From positions 4,741 through 68,740 of the forward strand of contig NZ_JAYFUL010000031.1 in assembly GCF_034928825.1 (NCBI RefSeq): a DNA stretch of 64,000 bases. Direction: 5' to 3'. Below the pieces are notes generated by a model, which was not told where the DNA came from, did no database searches, and worked only from the letters and a program-made list of their open reading frames with translations. This document shows, piece after piece, positions 33,350-42,012 of this stretch. The DNA is from Arcicella aquatica (GTDB lineage Bacteria; Bacteroidota; Bacteroidia; Cytophagales; Spirosomataceae). Each line of letters opens with the position of its first letter. Positions within the stretch are counted from its first letter, which is position 1. A program made the position numbers and the translations under genes.

Positions 33350-33778
33350 ATGGAGACAACAATTGCTCAACGATTTGAGGCTGTTATTAAAGCTTTAAAA
33401 ATGAATAACAATTCTTTTGCTAAAAGTATAAATGTAAGTTCTACTGCCATAATTCGGGTCACAAATGGAGATAATGATCCTGGCTTTAAAATGCTTAATA
33501 GCACTTTAGATAATTATCCAAATATTAATCCTGATTGGTTATTAAGAGGCGAAGGTGAAATGTTCAAAACAGAACAATCAATAAGTCCTGATACTAAACT
33601 TTGGGAGAAAGTCATAGATAGATATGAAAAAACAATAGAAGATTTAAGATATACCATATCTTTGCAACGCCAACTAATGGGAAAGCTTAGTCCTGTCCCT
33701 ATGAGACCAAGTGCTGGGAAAGTAATTACATTTTTCCCAAACTATGAAGGCAAAAAAATTATGGCTGCAGAAGCCTAA
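33350..33778 (+). CDS. CI-like phage repressor (helix-turn-helix)
   Basis: 142 residues. Residues about 6-60 form an XRE-type helix-turn-helix (FEAVIKALKMNNNSFAKSIN, VSSTAIIRVTNGDNDPGF), followed by NINPDWLLRGEGEMF, the conserved post-helix motif of many Bacteroidota phage repressors. The C-terminal part is a helix (about 85-112) and a tail; there is no LexA-type peptidase domain. It would maintain lysogeny by binding the array at 33104-33288. Confidence 0.8.
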   Translation: METTIAQRFEAVIKALKMNNNSFAKSINVSSTAIIRVTNGDNDPGFKMLNSTLDNYPNINPDWLLRGEGEMFKTEQSISPDTKLWEKVIDRYEKTIEDLRYTISLQRQLMGKLSPVPMRPSAGKVITFFPNYEGKKIMAAEA

Positions 33779-33899
33779 TTTTTTTATCCTTACGAGGTGG
33801 CACTTAAGGTGGCAGGAGGTTAGCGAAAGAGCTAACTAGGTCAAAATAAACATTGTATAATAGGAGGGTGTGAGTTCCATACTCTCCACTTAAAAGACC

Positions 33900-33934
33900 A
33901 ATAACGCCATTGGCTTCCAATGGCGTTATTTTAT
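33900..33934 (+). terminator. Terminator downstream of the repressor gene
   Basis: A perfect 14-bp stem AATAACGCCATTGG (33900-33913) with CCAATGGCGTTATT (33917-33930), 3-nt loop CTT, followed by TTAT. Confidence 0.8.
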
Positions 33935-34092
33935 GTCTAAACTTAATATGTTTAAGTCTTTCATCAGTACAAAGTTTTTGAATAATCTGTAGATTATCAT
34001 TTTGTGACAATTAAATAAGTCTTAAATCGTTCCTTTAAAACATCATAGATTAGCCCATCATCATTATATTGATAAACTGTTATGTTTATCAA
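33931..34092 (-). pseudogene. Possible gene remnant at the prophage edge
   Basis: A minus-strand frame at 33997-34092 reads NITVYQYNDDGLIYDVLKER and continues to KTYLIVTK before a stop. A second frame overlapping that stop continues QNDNLQIIQKLCTDERLKHI. Both look coding-like and lack an ATG; together they resemble one gene broken by a frameshift. Origin unknown. Low certainty. Confidence 0.25.
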
Positions 34093-34234
34093 TTACAACA
34101 TTTTTCATTTTCGATGATATTGCAGAATACGCAGTCATTAAGCCTAACCAAATTTTAAAAAGTTAACCTTAGTGTATTTCAACTTACAAATTTTTTATTT
34201 GTAGTAACCCTTTTTAATAATTAGCAAAAGCATA

Positions 34235-35068
34235 ATGGACAAACCAACAATCGAAATTTTAAAGAATAACAGGGACGCTATCATAAATATATGGGTAGCA
34301 AAGCAAAAAGAGGAAGAAGCATATTTTAATGTAGATAATCAGCTTAAAGATTCTAAAGAACTTGTAGACTCATTCTTGGGTGCATTGAATACTACTGCCC
34401 TTGAGGATAAAAATGCTAACGGGTTGGATATAGTAAACGAAGTGCTTATGGGCATTTCTGTTTCTCGTGCCAAGCAAGGTTACACCTATAGAGAAACTGG
34501 CTTTTACCTTTTTACCTTCAAAGAAGCCCTCTTAGAAGTACTGTACAACAACGTTAATGATGCTGCAAAACTTTACGCTGATAGCCTTAAAATTAGTAAG
34601 ATTGTTGATAACATGAGTGTGTTAACTTTTGAAAGTTTTATAAAAGGTCGTGAAGATATAATATCAAGACAAACTGATGAAATAACCGAGATTTCTACGC
34701 CTGTTATCAAGGTTTGGGACGGAATTGTTGCCCTACCAATTATCGGAACGCTTGATAGCGCAAGGACACAAGTTGTAATGGAAAGTCTTTTACAACAAAT
34801 TGTTGAAACAGGCAGTACTATCGCTATTCTTGATATTTCTGGTGTTCCAGCAGTTGATACACTTGTGGCACAACACCTTATAAAAACCGTGAGTGCTACA
34901 CGTCTTTTAGGGGCAGAATGCATCATTAGTGGGATCAGACCTGAGATTGCCCAAATAGTAGTACATTTGGGGATAGACCTTTCTGGTATTATTACCAAAT
35001 CAACACTTGCCAGTGCGCTAAAAACAGCGTTCAATATGCTGCAAATTCAAGTTATCAAAAAGAAATAA
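34235..35068 (+). CDS. rsbR: RsbR-like stressosome protein
   Basis: 277 residues: an N-terminal helical RsbRD-type sensor domain (about 1-145) and a C-terminal STAS domain (about 158-270). The STAS motif ILDISGVPAVDTLVAQHL carries the Thr that aligns with the first phospho-Thr of RsbR, and GIRPEIAQIVVHLGIDLS follows. In RsbR as I remember it this second motif reads AQT, giving a second phospho-Thr; here it is Ile. It forms the sensing scaffold with RsbS and releases RsbT. Head of a five-gene operon. Confidence 0.85.
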   Translation: MDKPTIEILKNNRDAIINIWVAKQKEEEAYFNVDNQLKDSKELVDSFLGALNTTALEDKNANGLDIVNEVLMGISVSRAKQGYTYRETGFYLFTFKEALLEVLYNNVNDAAKLYADSLKISKIVDNMSVLTFESFIKGREDIISRQTDEITEISTPVIKVWDGIVALPIIGTLDSARTQVVMESLLQQIVETGSTIAILDISGVPAVDTLVAQHLIKTVSATRLLGAECIISGIRPEIAQIVVHLGIDLSGIITKSTLASALKTAFNMLQIQVIKKK

Positions 35069-35086
35069 TTAGCGAGTATAAACATT

Positions 35087-35491
35087 ATGGAGAGAATTCC
35101 TATTTTAAAAATGGGTGATTTTTTGTTGGTAACGATACAGGTAGACTTGTATGACCAACTGGCAGAGAATCTGGAGACAGACCTTGTAAATTCAGTTAAG
35201 AAATACGAATCAAAAGGTGTATTAATAGATATTTCTTCCGTTTCTATTATAGACTCCTTCATGGGGAGAATATTAGGAAATATCGGTATGATGTCTAAAA
35301 TTATGGGAGCAGAATCAGTTATCGTAGGGATGCAGCCTGCGGTTGCTATTACTTTGGTTGAATTGGGATTAACCCTAACTGGGGTATCAACGGCACTTAA
35401 TGTAGAAAAAGGAATGGATTTATTGCGTTCTAAGATAGAATTAAGTGACAACCAAAGCGATTATGATGACTACGACGACGATACTGAATAA
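35087..35491 (+). CDS. rsbS: RsbS-like stressosome STAS protein
   Basis: 134 residues, a single STAS domain. The phospho-Ser motif VLIDISSVSIIDSFMGRILG matches RsbS (IDSF Ser). The C-terminal tail is acidic (DYDDYDDDTE) and longer than in the classical protein. 18 nt after rsbR; its end overlaps the rsbT start by 29 nt. Confidence 0.88.
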   Translation: MERIPILKMGDFLLVTIQVDLYDQLAENLETDLVNSVKKYESKGVLIDISSVSIIDSFMGRILGNIGMMSKIMGAESVIVGMQPAVAITLVELGLTLTGVSTALNVEKGMDLLRSKIELSDNQSDYDDYDDDTE

Positions 35492-35885
35492 AGAAGAATT
35501 TGTTGTTGTCCGAGATCTGGATGTAATACCTTTTCGCAATAAGGTAAAAGATGCGGCAGTGAAGATTGGTATGGGTATTTTAAATCAAACTAAGTTGATA
35601 ACTGCTGCAAGCGAACTTGCACGTAACCTCTTGAAATATGGCGGTGGTGGTATGGTAAGTATAGAGTCTGTTAATAATGGTAGAGAAAACGGTATTCGTT
35701 TAGTCTTTAGCGATAAAGGCCCTGGTATAGCTGATATTGATTTGGCGATGAGAGATGGTTATAGCAGTGGTAAGAGTCTGGGATTAGGTCTTCCGGGAAC
35801 AAAAAGGCTAGTGAATGAATTCAATATACAATCTGCGGTCGGGAAAGGCACGATGGTTACAATAATTAAGTGGAAGAATGGATAA
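35463..35885 (+). CDS. rsbT: RsbT-like serine/threonine kinase (anti-sigma family)
   Basis: 140 residues from the ATG at 35463 (an ATG at 35466 and an upstream in-frame ATG at 35445 are also possible). HATPase fold: N-box ITAASELARNLLKYGGGG, G1 box VFSDKGPGIADID, G2 box SGKSLGLGLPGTKRL. RsbT phosphorylates RsbS/RsbR and then activates a downstream partner. Overlaps the next gene by 8 nt. Confidence 0.88.
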   Translation: MMTTTTILNKEEFVVVRDLDVIPFRNKVKDAAVKIGMGILNQTKLITAASELARNLLKYGGGGMVSIESVNNGRENGIRLVFSDKGPGIADIDLAMRDGYSSGKSLGLGLPGTKRLVNEFNIQSAVGKGTMVTIIKWKNG

Positions 35886-36891
35886 TACGTTTTACAGTTA
35901 TAGGGTCGAGGATAAAAGCTATGTGTCTTTTGTGAAACGTGAAATACATAACCTTTGCGTTGCTACAGGTTTTAGCTCGCAGAAAACGGGTGAAATAGAT
36001 ATAATAGTTTCTGAGCTTTCTTCAAACCTTGTAAAGTTTGTAGGAGAAGGAGAGTTTTTATACCGCACAAGTACTGATATTAAAGGGGATTTCTTTGAGC
36101 TTTACTGCTTAGACAAAGGGCGAGGCATCAGCAACCTTGTACAAATGATGAAGGATGGAGCCTCTACCTCACAAACGCTTGGTCAAGGGTTAGGTGCTAT
36201 TGAACGATTAAGCTCTGAATCATCGGTTTATACACTAAAGGACTGGGGAACTATTGTCTATTGTAAAGTTTATAAAAAAACACAAAGTACGTTTGTTAGT
36301 GAAGAGAATATCAAGTTGGGTGGAGTGAAGGTAAATATGCCGGGCGAAACCAATTGTGGTGATGGATATGCTGTTAAACATGTAAATGACGGAGTTTTTT
36401 TCTTTTTAGGGGATGGGCTGGGTCATGGCAATCATGCCCATGAAGCAGTAAGTACAGCGATTACTGCCTTTAAAGCCTGTCGTGAAAAAAGTCCTGTTGC
36501 TACCCTGCAATATATTCACCAAGAGGTGAAAAAAACGAGAGGACTGGTGGCTACAATTGCTCATCTTGATTTTAAAGCACAAAAATGGTTTCTATGTGGC
36601 GTTGGTAATATAGCTACCTCTATATATAATGGTTTGGAGGGAAAAAACTACACGCCTTATAACGGCATCGTAGGTCTTAATATTCCGCGTACCTTAACAG
36701 ATTCTGTTGTTGAATTAAATAAATACCAAACCCTTATTATGCATTCTGATGGCTTGAGGGGGCGGTGGAGCCTGAACAGTTTGCCAGGGGTTTTAAAGCA
36801 TCCTCCAGAAATTATAGCTGGAGCATTATATAAAGATCATGCTCGTGGCACAGATGATATGTCTGTATTGGTTGCCAAAGTAAATATATAA
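35878..36891 (+). CDS. HATPase + PP2C-type phosphatase fusion (RsbX/RsbU-like)
   Basis: 337 residues. N-terminal 1-135: an anti-sigma-type HATPase (N-box IIVSELSSNLVKF, CLDKGRGISN, LGQGLGAIERL). C-terminal 145-337: SpoIIE/PP2C phosphatase with the metal-binding acids in NCGDGYAV, FFLGDGLGHGNHAHE, HSDGLRGRW and GTDDMSVLV. It would reset the stressosome by dephosphorylating RsbR/RsbS, with the extra ATP-binding module adding control. Coupled to rsbT by overlap; 3 nt separate it from the kinase gene. Confidence 0.8.
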   Translation: MDNTFYSYRVEDKSYVSFVKREIHNLCVATGFSSQKTGEIDIIVSELSSNLVKFVGEGEFLYRTSTDIKGDFFELYCLDKGRGISNLVQMMKDGASTSQTLGQGLGAIERLSSESSVYTLKDWGTIVYCKVYKKTQSTFVSEENIKLGGVKVNMPGETNCGDGYAVKHVNDGVFFFLGDGLGHGNHAHEAVSTAITAFKACREKSPVATLQYIHQEVKKTRGLVATIAHLDFKAQKWFLCGVGNIATSIYNGLEGKNYTPYNGIVGLNIPRTLTDSVVELNKYQTLIMHSDGLRGRWSLNSLPGVLKHPPEIIAGALYKDHARGTDDMSVLVAKVNI

Positions 36892-36894
36892 GAT

Positions 36895-38496
36895 ATGAAA
36901 GAGATTATTCGCATTAGCTTAGATAACGAAATGGACCTGATATTGGCTCACAAACGTAGTATAAAGCTAGCTGAATTGTGTAGCCTTTTGGCTTCCTCTC
37001 AAACACGTTTTGCTACTGCGGTATCGGAAATTGCTCGATGTGCCATTGCCAGCGGACAGGAATCATATCTTATTTTAGGAATAGACTCATTGAATGGAGG
37101 AAAAAAAGAAATTGTAGCGGTATTATATGACAAGGTAGATTTAGCAGGATGTAACCCAGAAGCTTTTTTTTATGCCAAAAAGGTATTGAAGGATGTTTCC
37201 GCACATTGTGAAGATGATATTTATACCATTACATTGAGAGCTAAAGTACCCTATTCTGGACTTTTGTCTGAAAAGTGGGTTAATTCTTTTGTAGACTATT
37301 TTAGACAAGAACCTCCTATATCACCTTATGATGAAATCAGGAAAAAAAACATACAGTTAATTGAGTTGGCAGATAGGCTTAGCGAAAGTGAAAATGATTA
37401 CAGACAGCTAACTGATACCTTGCCATTTATTGTTTTTTCCGTATCAAAATCAGAGAAAGTATTTGTCGCCAATAAAAATGCTGAAAATATTTTAGGGAGT
37501 AACTTTAAAGAGTTTTCTGCCGCTACTATACAGCAGATAATACACGCTCAGGATACAGAACAGGTTATTAAAGCATGGAACAGTGCCAAGAAAAAGCAAA
37601 CTGTGCAAACTGTTCAAGCGCGTGTCATCTCTACAAAAGAACCAATATGGTACCAGATTTCACTAGTGCCACATAATGATGAGCGTACAGCAGGCTGGAT
37701 TATCAGCATGGTAAATATTCATGCTCAAAAGCTTGTTGAAGAAACCCTGAAAGATAATAATGAATTAAAGGAAGCTAAGGAAAAACTGAGGCAATCTAAT
37801 GACGAACTCCAGAAAAAAAATAAGGAACTAGAACAATTTGCTTACATAGCAAGTCATGATTTGCAAGAGCCACTCCGAAAAATCAGGAATTTTATTTCAC
37901 TTGCCCAGCATAATCGTTCGGATATTGATAAGCAAAACCTGTACTATTCCAAAATCAATGCTTCTGCTGAGCGAATGTCTCAATTAATAATCGATGTTTT
38001 AAGTTATTCTAAACTTGCAGTAACATCTGATACGTTTGAATTTACTGACCTAAATTCGGTACTCTCAGATGTAATTAATGATTTCGAGTTTTTATTAAGT
38101 GAAAAAAAGGCAGTACTAACTGTTGAACCTATGCCGTCGGTACTTGGTAAGCCTGTGCAATTGGGTCAGCTCTTTTACAACTTAATCAGTAATTCACTGA
38201 AATTCTCTGAAGAAACACCAGTAATACATATATCACATCAGGTTATCAATGACAATGGAATTGCTTTGAATAAAATTGTCGTAAGCGATAATGGAATTGG
38301 TATAGAGCCACATCATGTAGATAAACTTTTCACTATTTTCAAAAGGTTGCATCCACAAAGCGCATATCCAGGCACAGGTATTGGGCTCGCATTATGCAAA
38401 AAAATTGTTGAAAATCATGGTGGAAGAATTGAAATTGACAGTAATAGTAATGGTGGTACTGATGTAATTGTATACCTTCCATACACAGCAGCGTAG
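36895..38496 (+). CDS. Stressosome-linked PAS sensor histidine kinase
   Basis: 533 residues. N-terminal about 135 residues resemble a decayed RsbT-like ATP-binding domain (N-box-like RFATAVSEIARCAIASG). A PAS domain follows (about 168-280), then a coiled coil (about 285-315), HisKA with His321 in YIASHDLQEPLRKI, and HATPase_c (NLISNSLKFS, DNGIGIEPHHVDKL, TGIGLALCKKIV). No transmembrane segment, so cytosolic. It is probably the output of the RsbRST module. No response regulator is adjacent. Confidence 0.85.
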   Translation: MKEIIRISLDNEMDLILAHKRSIKLAELCSLLASSQTRFATAVSEIARCAIASGQESYLILGIDSLNGGKKEIVAVLYDKVDLAGCNPEAFFYAKKVLKDVSAHCEDDIYTITLRAKVPYSGLLSEKWVNSFVDYFRQEPPISPYDEIRKKNIQLIELADRLSESENDYRQLTDTLPFIVFSVSKSEKVFVANKNAENILGSNFKEFSAATIQQIIHAQDTEQVIKAWNSAKKKQTVQTVQARVISTKEPIWYQISLVPHNDERTAGWIISMVNIHAQKLVEETLKDNNELKEAKEKLRQSNDELQKKNKELEQFAYIASHDLQEPLRKIRNFISLAQHNRSDIDKQNLYYSKINASAERMSQLIIDVLSYSKLAVTSDTFEFTDLNSVLSDVINDFEFLLSEKKAVLTVEPMPSVLGKPVQLGQLFYNLISNSLKFSEETPVIHISHQVINDNGIALNKIVVSDNGIGIEPHHVDKLFTIFKRLHPQSAYPGTGIGLALCKKIVENHGGRIEIDSNSNGGTDVIVYLPYTAA

Positions 38497-38528
38497 AAAA
38501 GCATACTAGCATGACACTATAAACGAAG

Positions 38529-38560
38529 CCGTTGTATAATTTCTGTACAGCGGTTTTTTA
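38529..38560 (+). terminator. Terminator of the stressosome operon
   Basis: Stem CCGTTGTA (38529-38536) with TACAGCGG (38546-38553, one G-U pair), followed by six T. It starts 33 nt after the kinase stop codon. Confidence 0.7.
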
Positions 38561-38784
38561 TTAATTTTATTGTGCTACTCAAAAAAAATGCTCATTTTTG
38601 TTTTCATTGTTTAACAATTTCAATGGAAAGGATTTGTATTATTATTGCCATCAAGACAAGTAGTTGATAATCAGCAAAGTTTTATCGTAGTGTTTGTCTT
38701 TGAAAAGAGTCAAAATATACTTTAATAGTAAGCATAGTCCACCTATTATGTTTGATTACAAATCATTCGCGCTATTATTAATAT
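38561..38784. other. Intergenic gap, nothing recognised
   Basis: AT-rich, 224 bp. No gene, repeat or clear promoter seen beyond TTTG words. Confidence 0.4.
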
Positions 38785-39831
38785 ATGAATCTTAGAAAAA
38801 TATATTGGCTAATGCAAATCTCAAGTTGGGTACTCATTGCCATGATGGCTTTGAAATACACCATTTTAGAGGAAGCTAGCTTTACCCTTTCATTTGAATA
38901 TTTCATCTCGGTATTTGTGTATGGTCTTTTTACCACACATACTTACAAACTAGTTGTTGATAAATACCAAGTAGATGAAGCTCCTGTACAAACTTTTCTA
39001 TTGTTTCCATTAATAGGCAATATCGTTATAGGTTTCTTGTTTTTTATTTTAGATGTTCAGTTCACATCAGCTGATGTGATGAAAAATGAATACAAAAACT
39101 TTGGTGATTATTTTGGGTTATTCGTAGATGACATTTGGGTGACAACGCCTTGGTTTTTTTTCTTTCATATCCTTCGGTATGTAACACAGAAACAGACCAT
39201 GAGTGAGAAGATGATTTCGATGGAAAAAATGTTAATAAAATCGGAATTAGAGGCTTTGAAAACCCAACTGCACCCTCATTTTTTTTTTAATGCTTTAAAT
39301 AGCATCAAAGCGTTAATGGTGATAGACCATCATGAGGCTCGTGAAGCAGTAGACCAACTTTCAGATTTATTACGTTTATCTCTTAATATTGGGAGCTCGC
39401 AATTGGTAAGGGTTGACGAGGAAATAAAGCTAACTAAAGCCTATTTGTTTTTAGAAAAAATAAGGTTTGATAAAAGACTTAAGTATCAATTTGAGGTAGA
39501 TGATAAGTTAATCCATAAGATGATTATTCCTATTTCATTAAGTACGCTTATCGAAAATGCTATCAAACATGGTATTGCAAAAAATAAAAATGGAGGAGAA
39601 ATTACTATTCAAATTTATGAAGAAAGGGATAGATTACTGATAAAAGTAAGTAATACAGGAAGTTTTATTGCGAATGAAACCAAACGAACTGATGGTGGTA
39701 TTGGACTAACGAATCTGAAAAAAAGACTAGAATTACAATACGGAGGTGAAGGCTCATTGCATATTGAAGAGGTAAATGGAAATGTAGTTTCAACGATTTT
39801 AATTCCAATGTCTAAAACGAATTTGTCTTAA
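38785..39831 (+). CDS. LytS/YehU-type membrane sensor histidine kinase
   Basis: 348 residues. Four hydrophobic segments (about 8-25, 38-55, 70-90, 118-133), then the His_kinase domain: KTQLHPHFFFNALNSIKAL with the phosphorylated His expected in PHF (His165). The HATPase has IENAIKHGIAKNKNGGE and GGIGLTNLKKRLELQYG. Partners of this family are LytTR response regulators; none is adjacent, so it is an orphan in this window. Confidence 0.88.
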   Translation: MNLRKIYWLMQISSWVLIAMMALKYTILEEASFTLSFEYFISVFVYGLFTTHTYKLVVDKYQVDEAPVQTFLLFPLIGNIVIGFLFFILDVQFTSADVMKNEYKNFGDYFGLFVDDIWVTTPWFFFFHILRYVTQKQTMSEKMISMEKMLIKSELEALKTQLHPHFFFNALNSIKALMVIDHHEAREAVDQLSDLLRLSLNIGSSQLVRVDEEIKLTKAYLFLEKIRFDKRLKYQFEVDDKLIHKMIIPISLSTLIENAIKHGIAKNKNGGEITIQIYEERDRLLIKVSNTGSFIANETKRTDGGIGLTNLKKRLELQYGGEGSLHIEEVNGNVVSTILIPMSKTNLS

Positions 39832-39914
39832 TCCTACAATGGTCAGGACTAAATATTTTATTTTCACTCAAGAAGCACTTAAATTGCATTATACTCAACA
39901 AATTTTAAATAAAT

Positions 39915-41801
39915 ATGAAAAAACTACTATTGTTACTGTCATTTTGTAGCCTTTCGTGCTTTATACAGGCCCAGAAACTGACAGTTGCCCAATTGGATTC
40001 TATTTTCGTTCGTGAAAACTATGTTAAAACTCAGTACGAAATAGAAATGCGAGATGGCGTAAAGCTTTTTACGAATGTCTATACTCCCAAAGATGCTTCT
40101 TCCAATAATCAATATCCTATTTTATTGGCAAGAACTTGTTATTCTGTGGGACCATACGGAAAAAATGATTATCCATCAGTGTTGTCTTATTCCAAATATT
40201 TGATGCGTGAAAAATTCATTTTCGTTAACCAAGATGTTCGTGGACGCTGGATGTCTGAGGGGAACTGGACTAACATGACACCCCATATCTCTAACAAGAA
40301 CACTAAGAAAGATATTGATGAAGCCTCTGACACTTATGACACAATAGACTGGCTCGTGAAAAACCTACCCGGTAATAATGGAAAGGTGGGGCAGTATGGT
40401 ATTTCATATCCTGGTTTTTATACTATTGCTGGGGCTTTATGTGGGCATCCAGCCTTAAAAGCATCTTCTCCGCAAGCACCCGTATCTGATTTCTTTTTTG
40501 ATGATTTCCATCACAATGGAGCATTCACGATGGGCTATGGTTTGACTTTCCCAGTTTTTGGTTTGCAACATCCTAAACCAACAGATAAATCTTGGTATGA
40601 TGAGCAGTTTCCGAAGATAAAAACATTGGATGGTTTTGAATGGTACAAAACAATGTCTCCACTCAAAAACCTTGGAGAAAACTATACTAATAATTTCTTT
40701 TGGCAGGAACACGTAGAACACCCTAATTACGATGAATTCTGGCAGAAAAGAAGTATAGTGCCGCATTTAAAAAACATTAAAAATGCGCCTGCCATTATGG
40801 TAGTAGGCGGTTGGTTTGATGCCGAGGATTTGTATGGACCATTAACAGTTTATAAAACCGTTGAGAAAAACAATCCTAATATTTATAATTCTATCGTAAT
40901 GGGGCCATTCGGTCATGGCGATTGGGCTCGTGAACGTGGTCACCATTTTCACTCGAATGTTTATTTTGGAGACAGTATCTCAACATACTATCAGCGAAAT
41001 ATTGAGCTTAAATTTTTCAAGCATTTTTTGAAAGATGCGGGGGATGGAAAGGCAGGTTTAGCTGAAGCAACACTATTTGATACAGGTAAAAAGGAGTGGA
41101 GAGAATTTGCAGAATATCCTGTTAAGAACGCTCAGAAAATAGATTTCTACTTGAGTCCTAATGGTAAAATTACTACTGGTACTGAGGCTAAAGGATTTGC
41201 AGAGTTTATCTCTGACCCTTCAAAGCCTGTACCTTATACAGAAGACCCTAAACAAATTTTAGGATTTAGTCCAAGAAACTACATGAGCGAAGACCAACGT
41301 TTTGCAGGACGCAGAACGGATGTATTGACATTTGAGACAGATGTTTTAACAGAAGATATTACTTTAGGCGGTGAGATGATGGCTAATCTTAAAATTTCAA
41401 CAACAGGTACGGATGCTGATTGGTTCGTAAAATTAGTAGACGTATATCCCGGAGATGAACCCAATAGCCCATATACACCAACCAATATTACATTGGGAGG
41501 TTATCAGCAAATGGTAAGAAGTGAAATCATGCGTTCACGTTTTAGGAATTCATTTAGCAAACCAGAACCTTTGGTAGCCAATAAAATCACTGATGTTAAT
41601 TTCCGTTTGCAAGATGTATTACATACTTTCAAAAAAGGACATAAAATTATGATTCAGGTGCAGTCGACAGCCTTCCCGTTGTTTGATATTAATCCTCAGA
41701 AATATGTAGATAATATTTATAAAGCCAAAGAAAGCGATTTCCAAAAAGCTACACATCGCGTATATGGTAATAGTAAAATTTCGGTAGAAGTATTGAAGTA
41801 G
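39915..41801 (+). CDS. CocE/NonD family hydrolase (acyl-peptide or ester hydrolase), secreted
   Basis: 628 residues. Signal peptide with cleavage after IQAQ (residue 20). Alpha/beta-hydrolase core with nucleophile Ser164 in GQYGISYPGF, an acid in GGWFDAEDLYGP (about 297-308), and His in GPFGHGDWARERG (about 332-344). The C-terminal jelly-roll (about 440-625) is that of X-Pro dipeptidyl-peptidase/amino-ester hydrolases. Substrate cannot be told. Single gene closed by a terminator. Confidence 0.88.
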   Translation: MKKLLLLLSFCSLSCFIQAQKLTVAQLDSIFVRENYVKTQYEIEMRDGVKLFTNVYTPKDASSNNQYPILLARTCYSVGPYGKNDYPSVLSYSKYLMREKFIFVNQDVRGRWMSEGNWTNMTPHISNKNTKKDIDEASDTYDTIDWLVKNLPGNNGKVGQYGISYPGFYTIAGALCGHPALKASSPQAPVSDFFFDDFHHNGAFTMGYGLTFPVFGLQHPKPTDKSWYDEQFPKIKTLDGFEWYKTMSPLKNLGENYTNNFFWQEHVEHPNYDEFWQKRSIVPHLKNIKNAPAIMVVGGWFDAEDLYGPLTVYKTVEKNNPNIYNSIVMGPFGHGDWARERGHHFHSNVYFGDSISTYYQRNIELKFFKHFLKDAGDGKAGLAEATLFDTGKKEWREFAEYPVKNAQKIDFYLSPNGKITTGTEAKGFAEFISDPSKPVPYTEDPKQILGFSPRNYMSEDQRFAGRRTDVLTFETDVLTEDITLGGEMMANLKISTTGTDADWFVKLVDVYPGDEPNSPYTPTNITLGGYQQMVRSEIMRSRFRNSFSKPEPLVANKITDVNFRLQDVLHTFKKGHKIMIQVQSTAFPLFDINPQKYVDNIYKAKESDFQKATHRVYGNSKISVEVLK

Positions 41802-41850
41802 ACTTTTGGGGACTAAAGACTTTAGGATTAAGGACTTTAAGAATAAAGAA

Positions 41851-41897
41851 AAAGCAAAGCAGTTGTTTCTGAGGAGGCAGTCGCTTTGCTTTTTTAG
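41851..41897 (+). terminator. Terminator downstream of the CocE/NonD hydrolase
   Basis: A perfect 10-bp stem AAAGCAAAGC (41851-41860) with GCTTTGCTTT (41883-41892), 22-nt loop, ending in a T-run. The 40 nt before it are word-like GACTTTAGGATTAAGGA repeats. Confidence 0.75.
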
Positions 41898-42012
41898 TTG
41901 CTAGAATCTGCAAGAACTGAAAATAATTTAACGCCAAAATAGTTTCTATCTTAGAAAGCAACAGTGCTTTTGTATCTTTGCTAGGCACTTTTGTCAAATT
42001 TTACTCAAACTC

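Noticed and set aside
33790..33895. tRNA-like attachment site downstream of the repressor
   Set aside because: There is a GTTAGC-GAAAGA-GCTAAC hairpin and a GAGTTCCATACTC stem, but no cloverleaf could be completed and no matching att repeat is visible in the window.
33804..34010. 68-residue minus-strand frame downstream of the repressor
   Set aside because: It has no ATG start (TTG) and runs through a perfect terminator hairpin; kept only as part of a possible remnant.
34573..35451. Minus-strand frames opposite rsbR and rsbS
   Set aside because: Hydrophobic, Ile/Ser-rich antisense shadows of strong STAS-domain genes; no family resemblance.
41749..41997. 82-residue minus-strand frame after the CocE/NonD hydrolase
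   Set aside because: It crosses the terminator stem and the word repeat; no domain.
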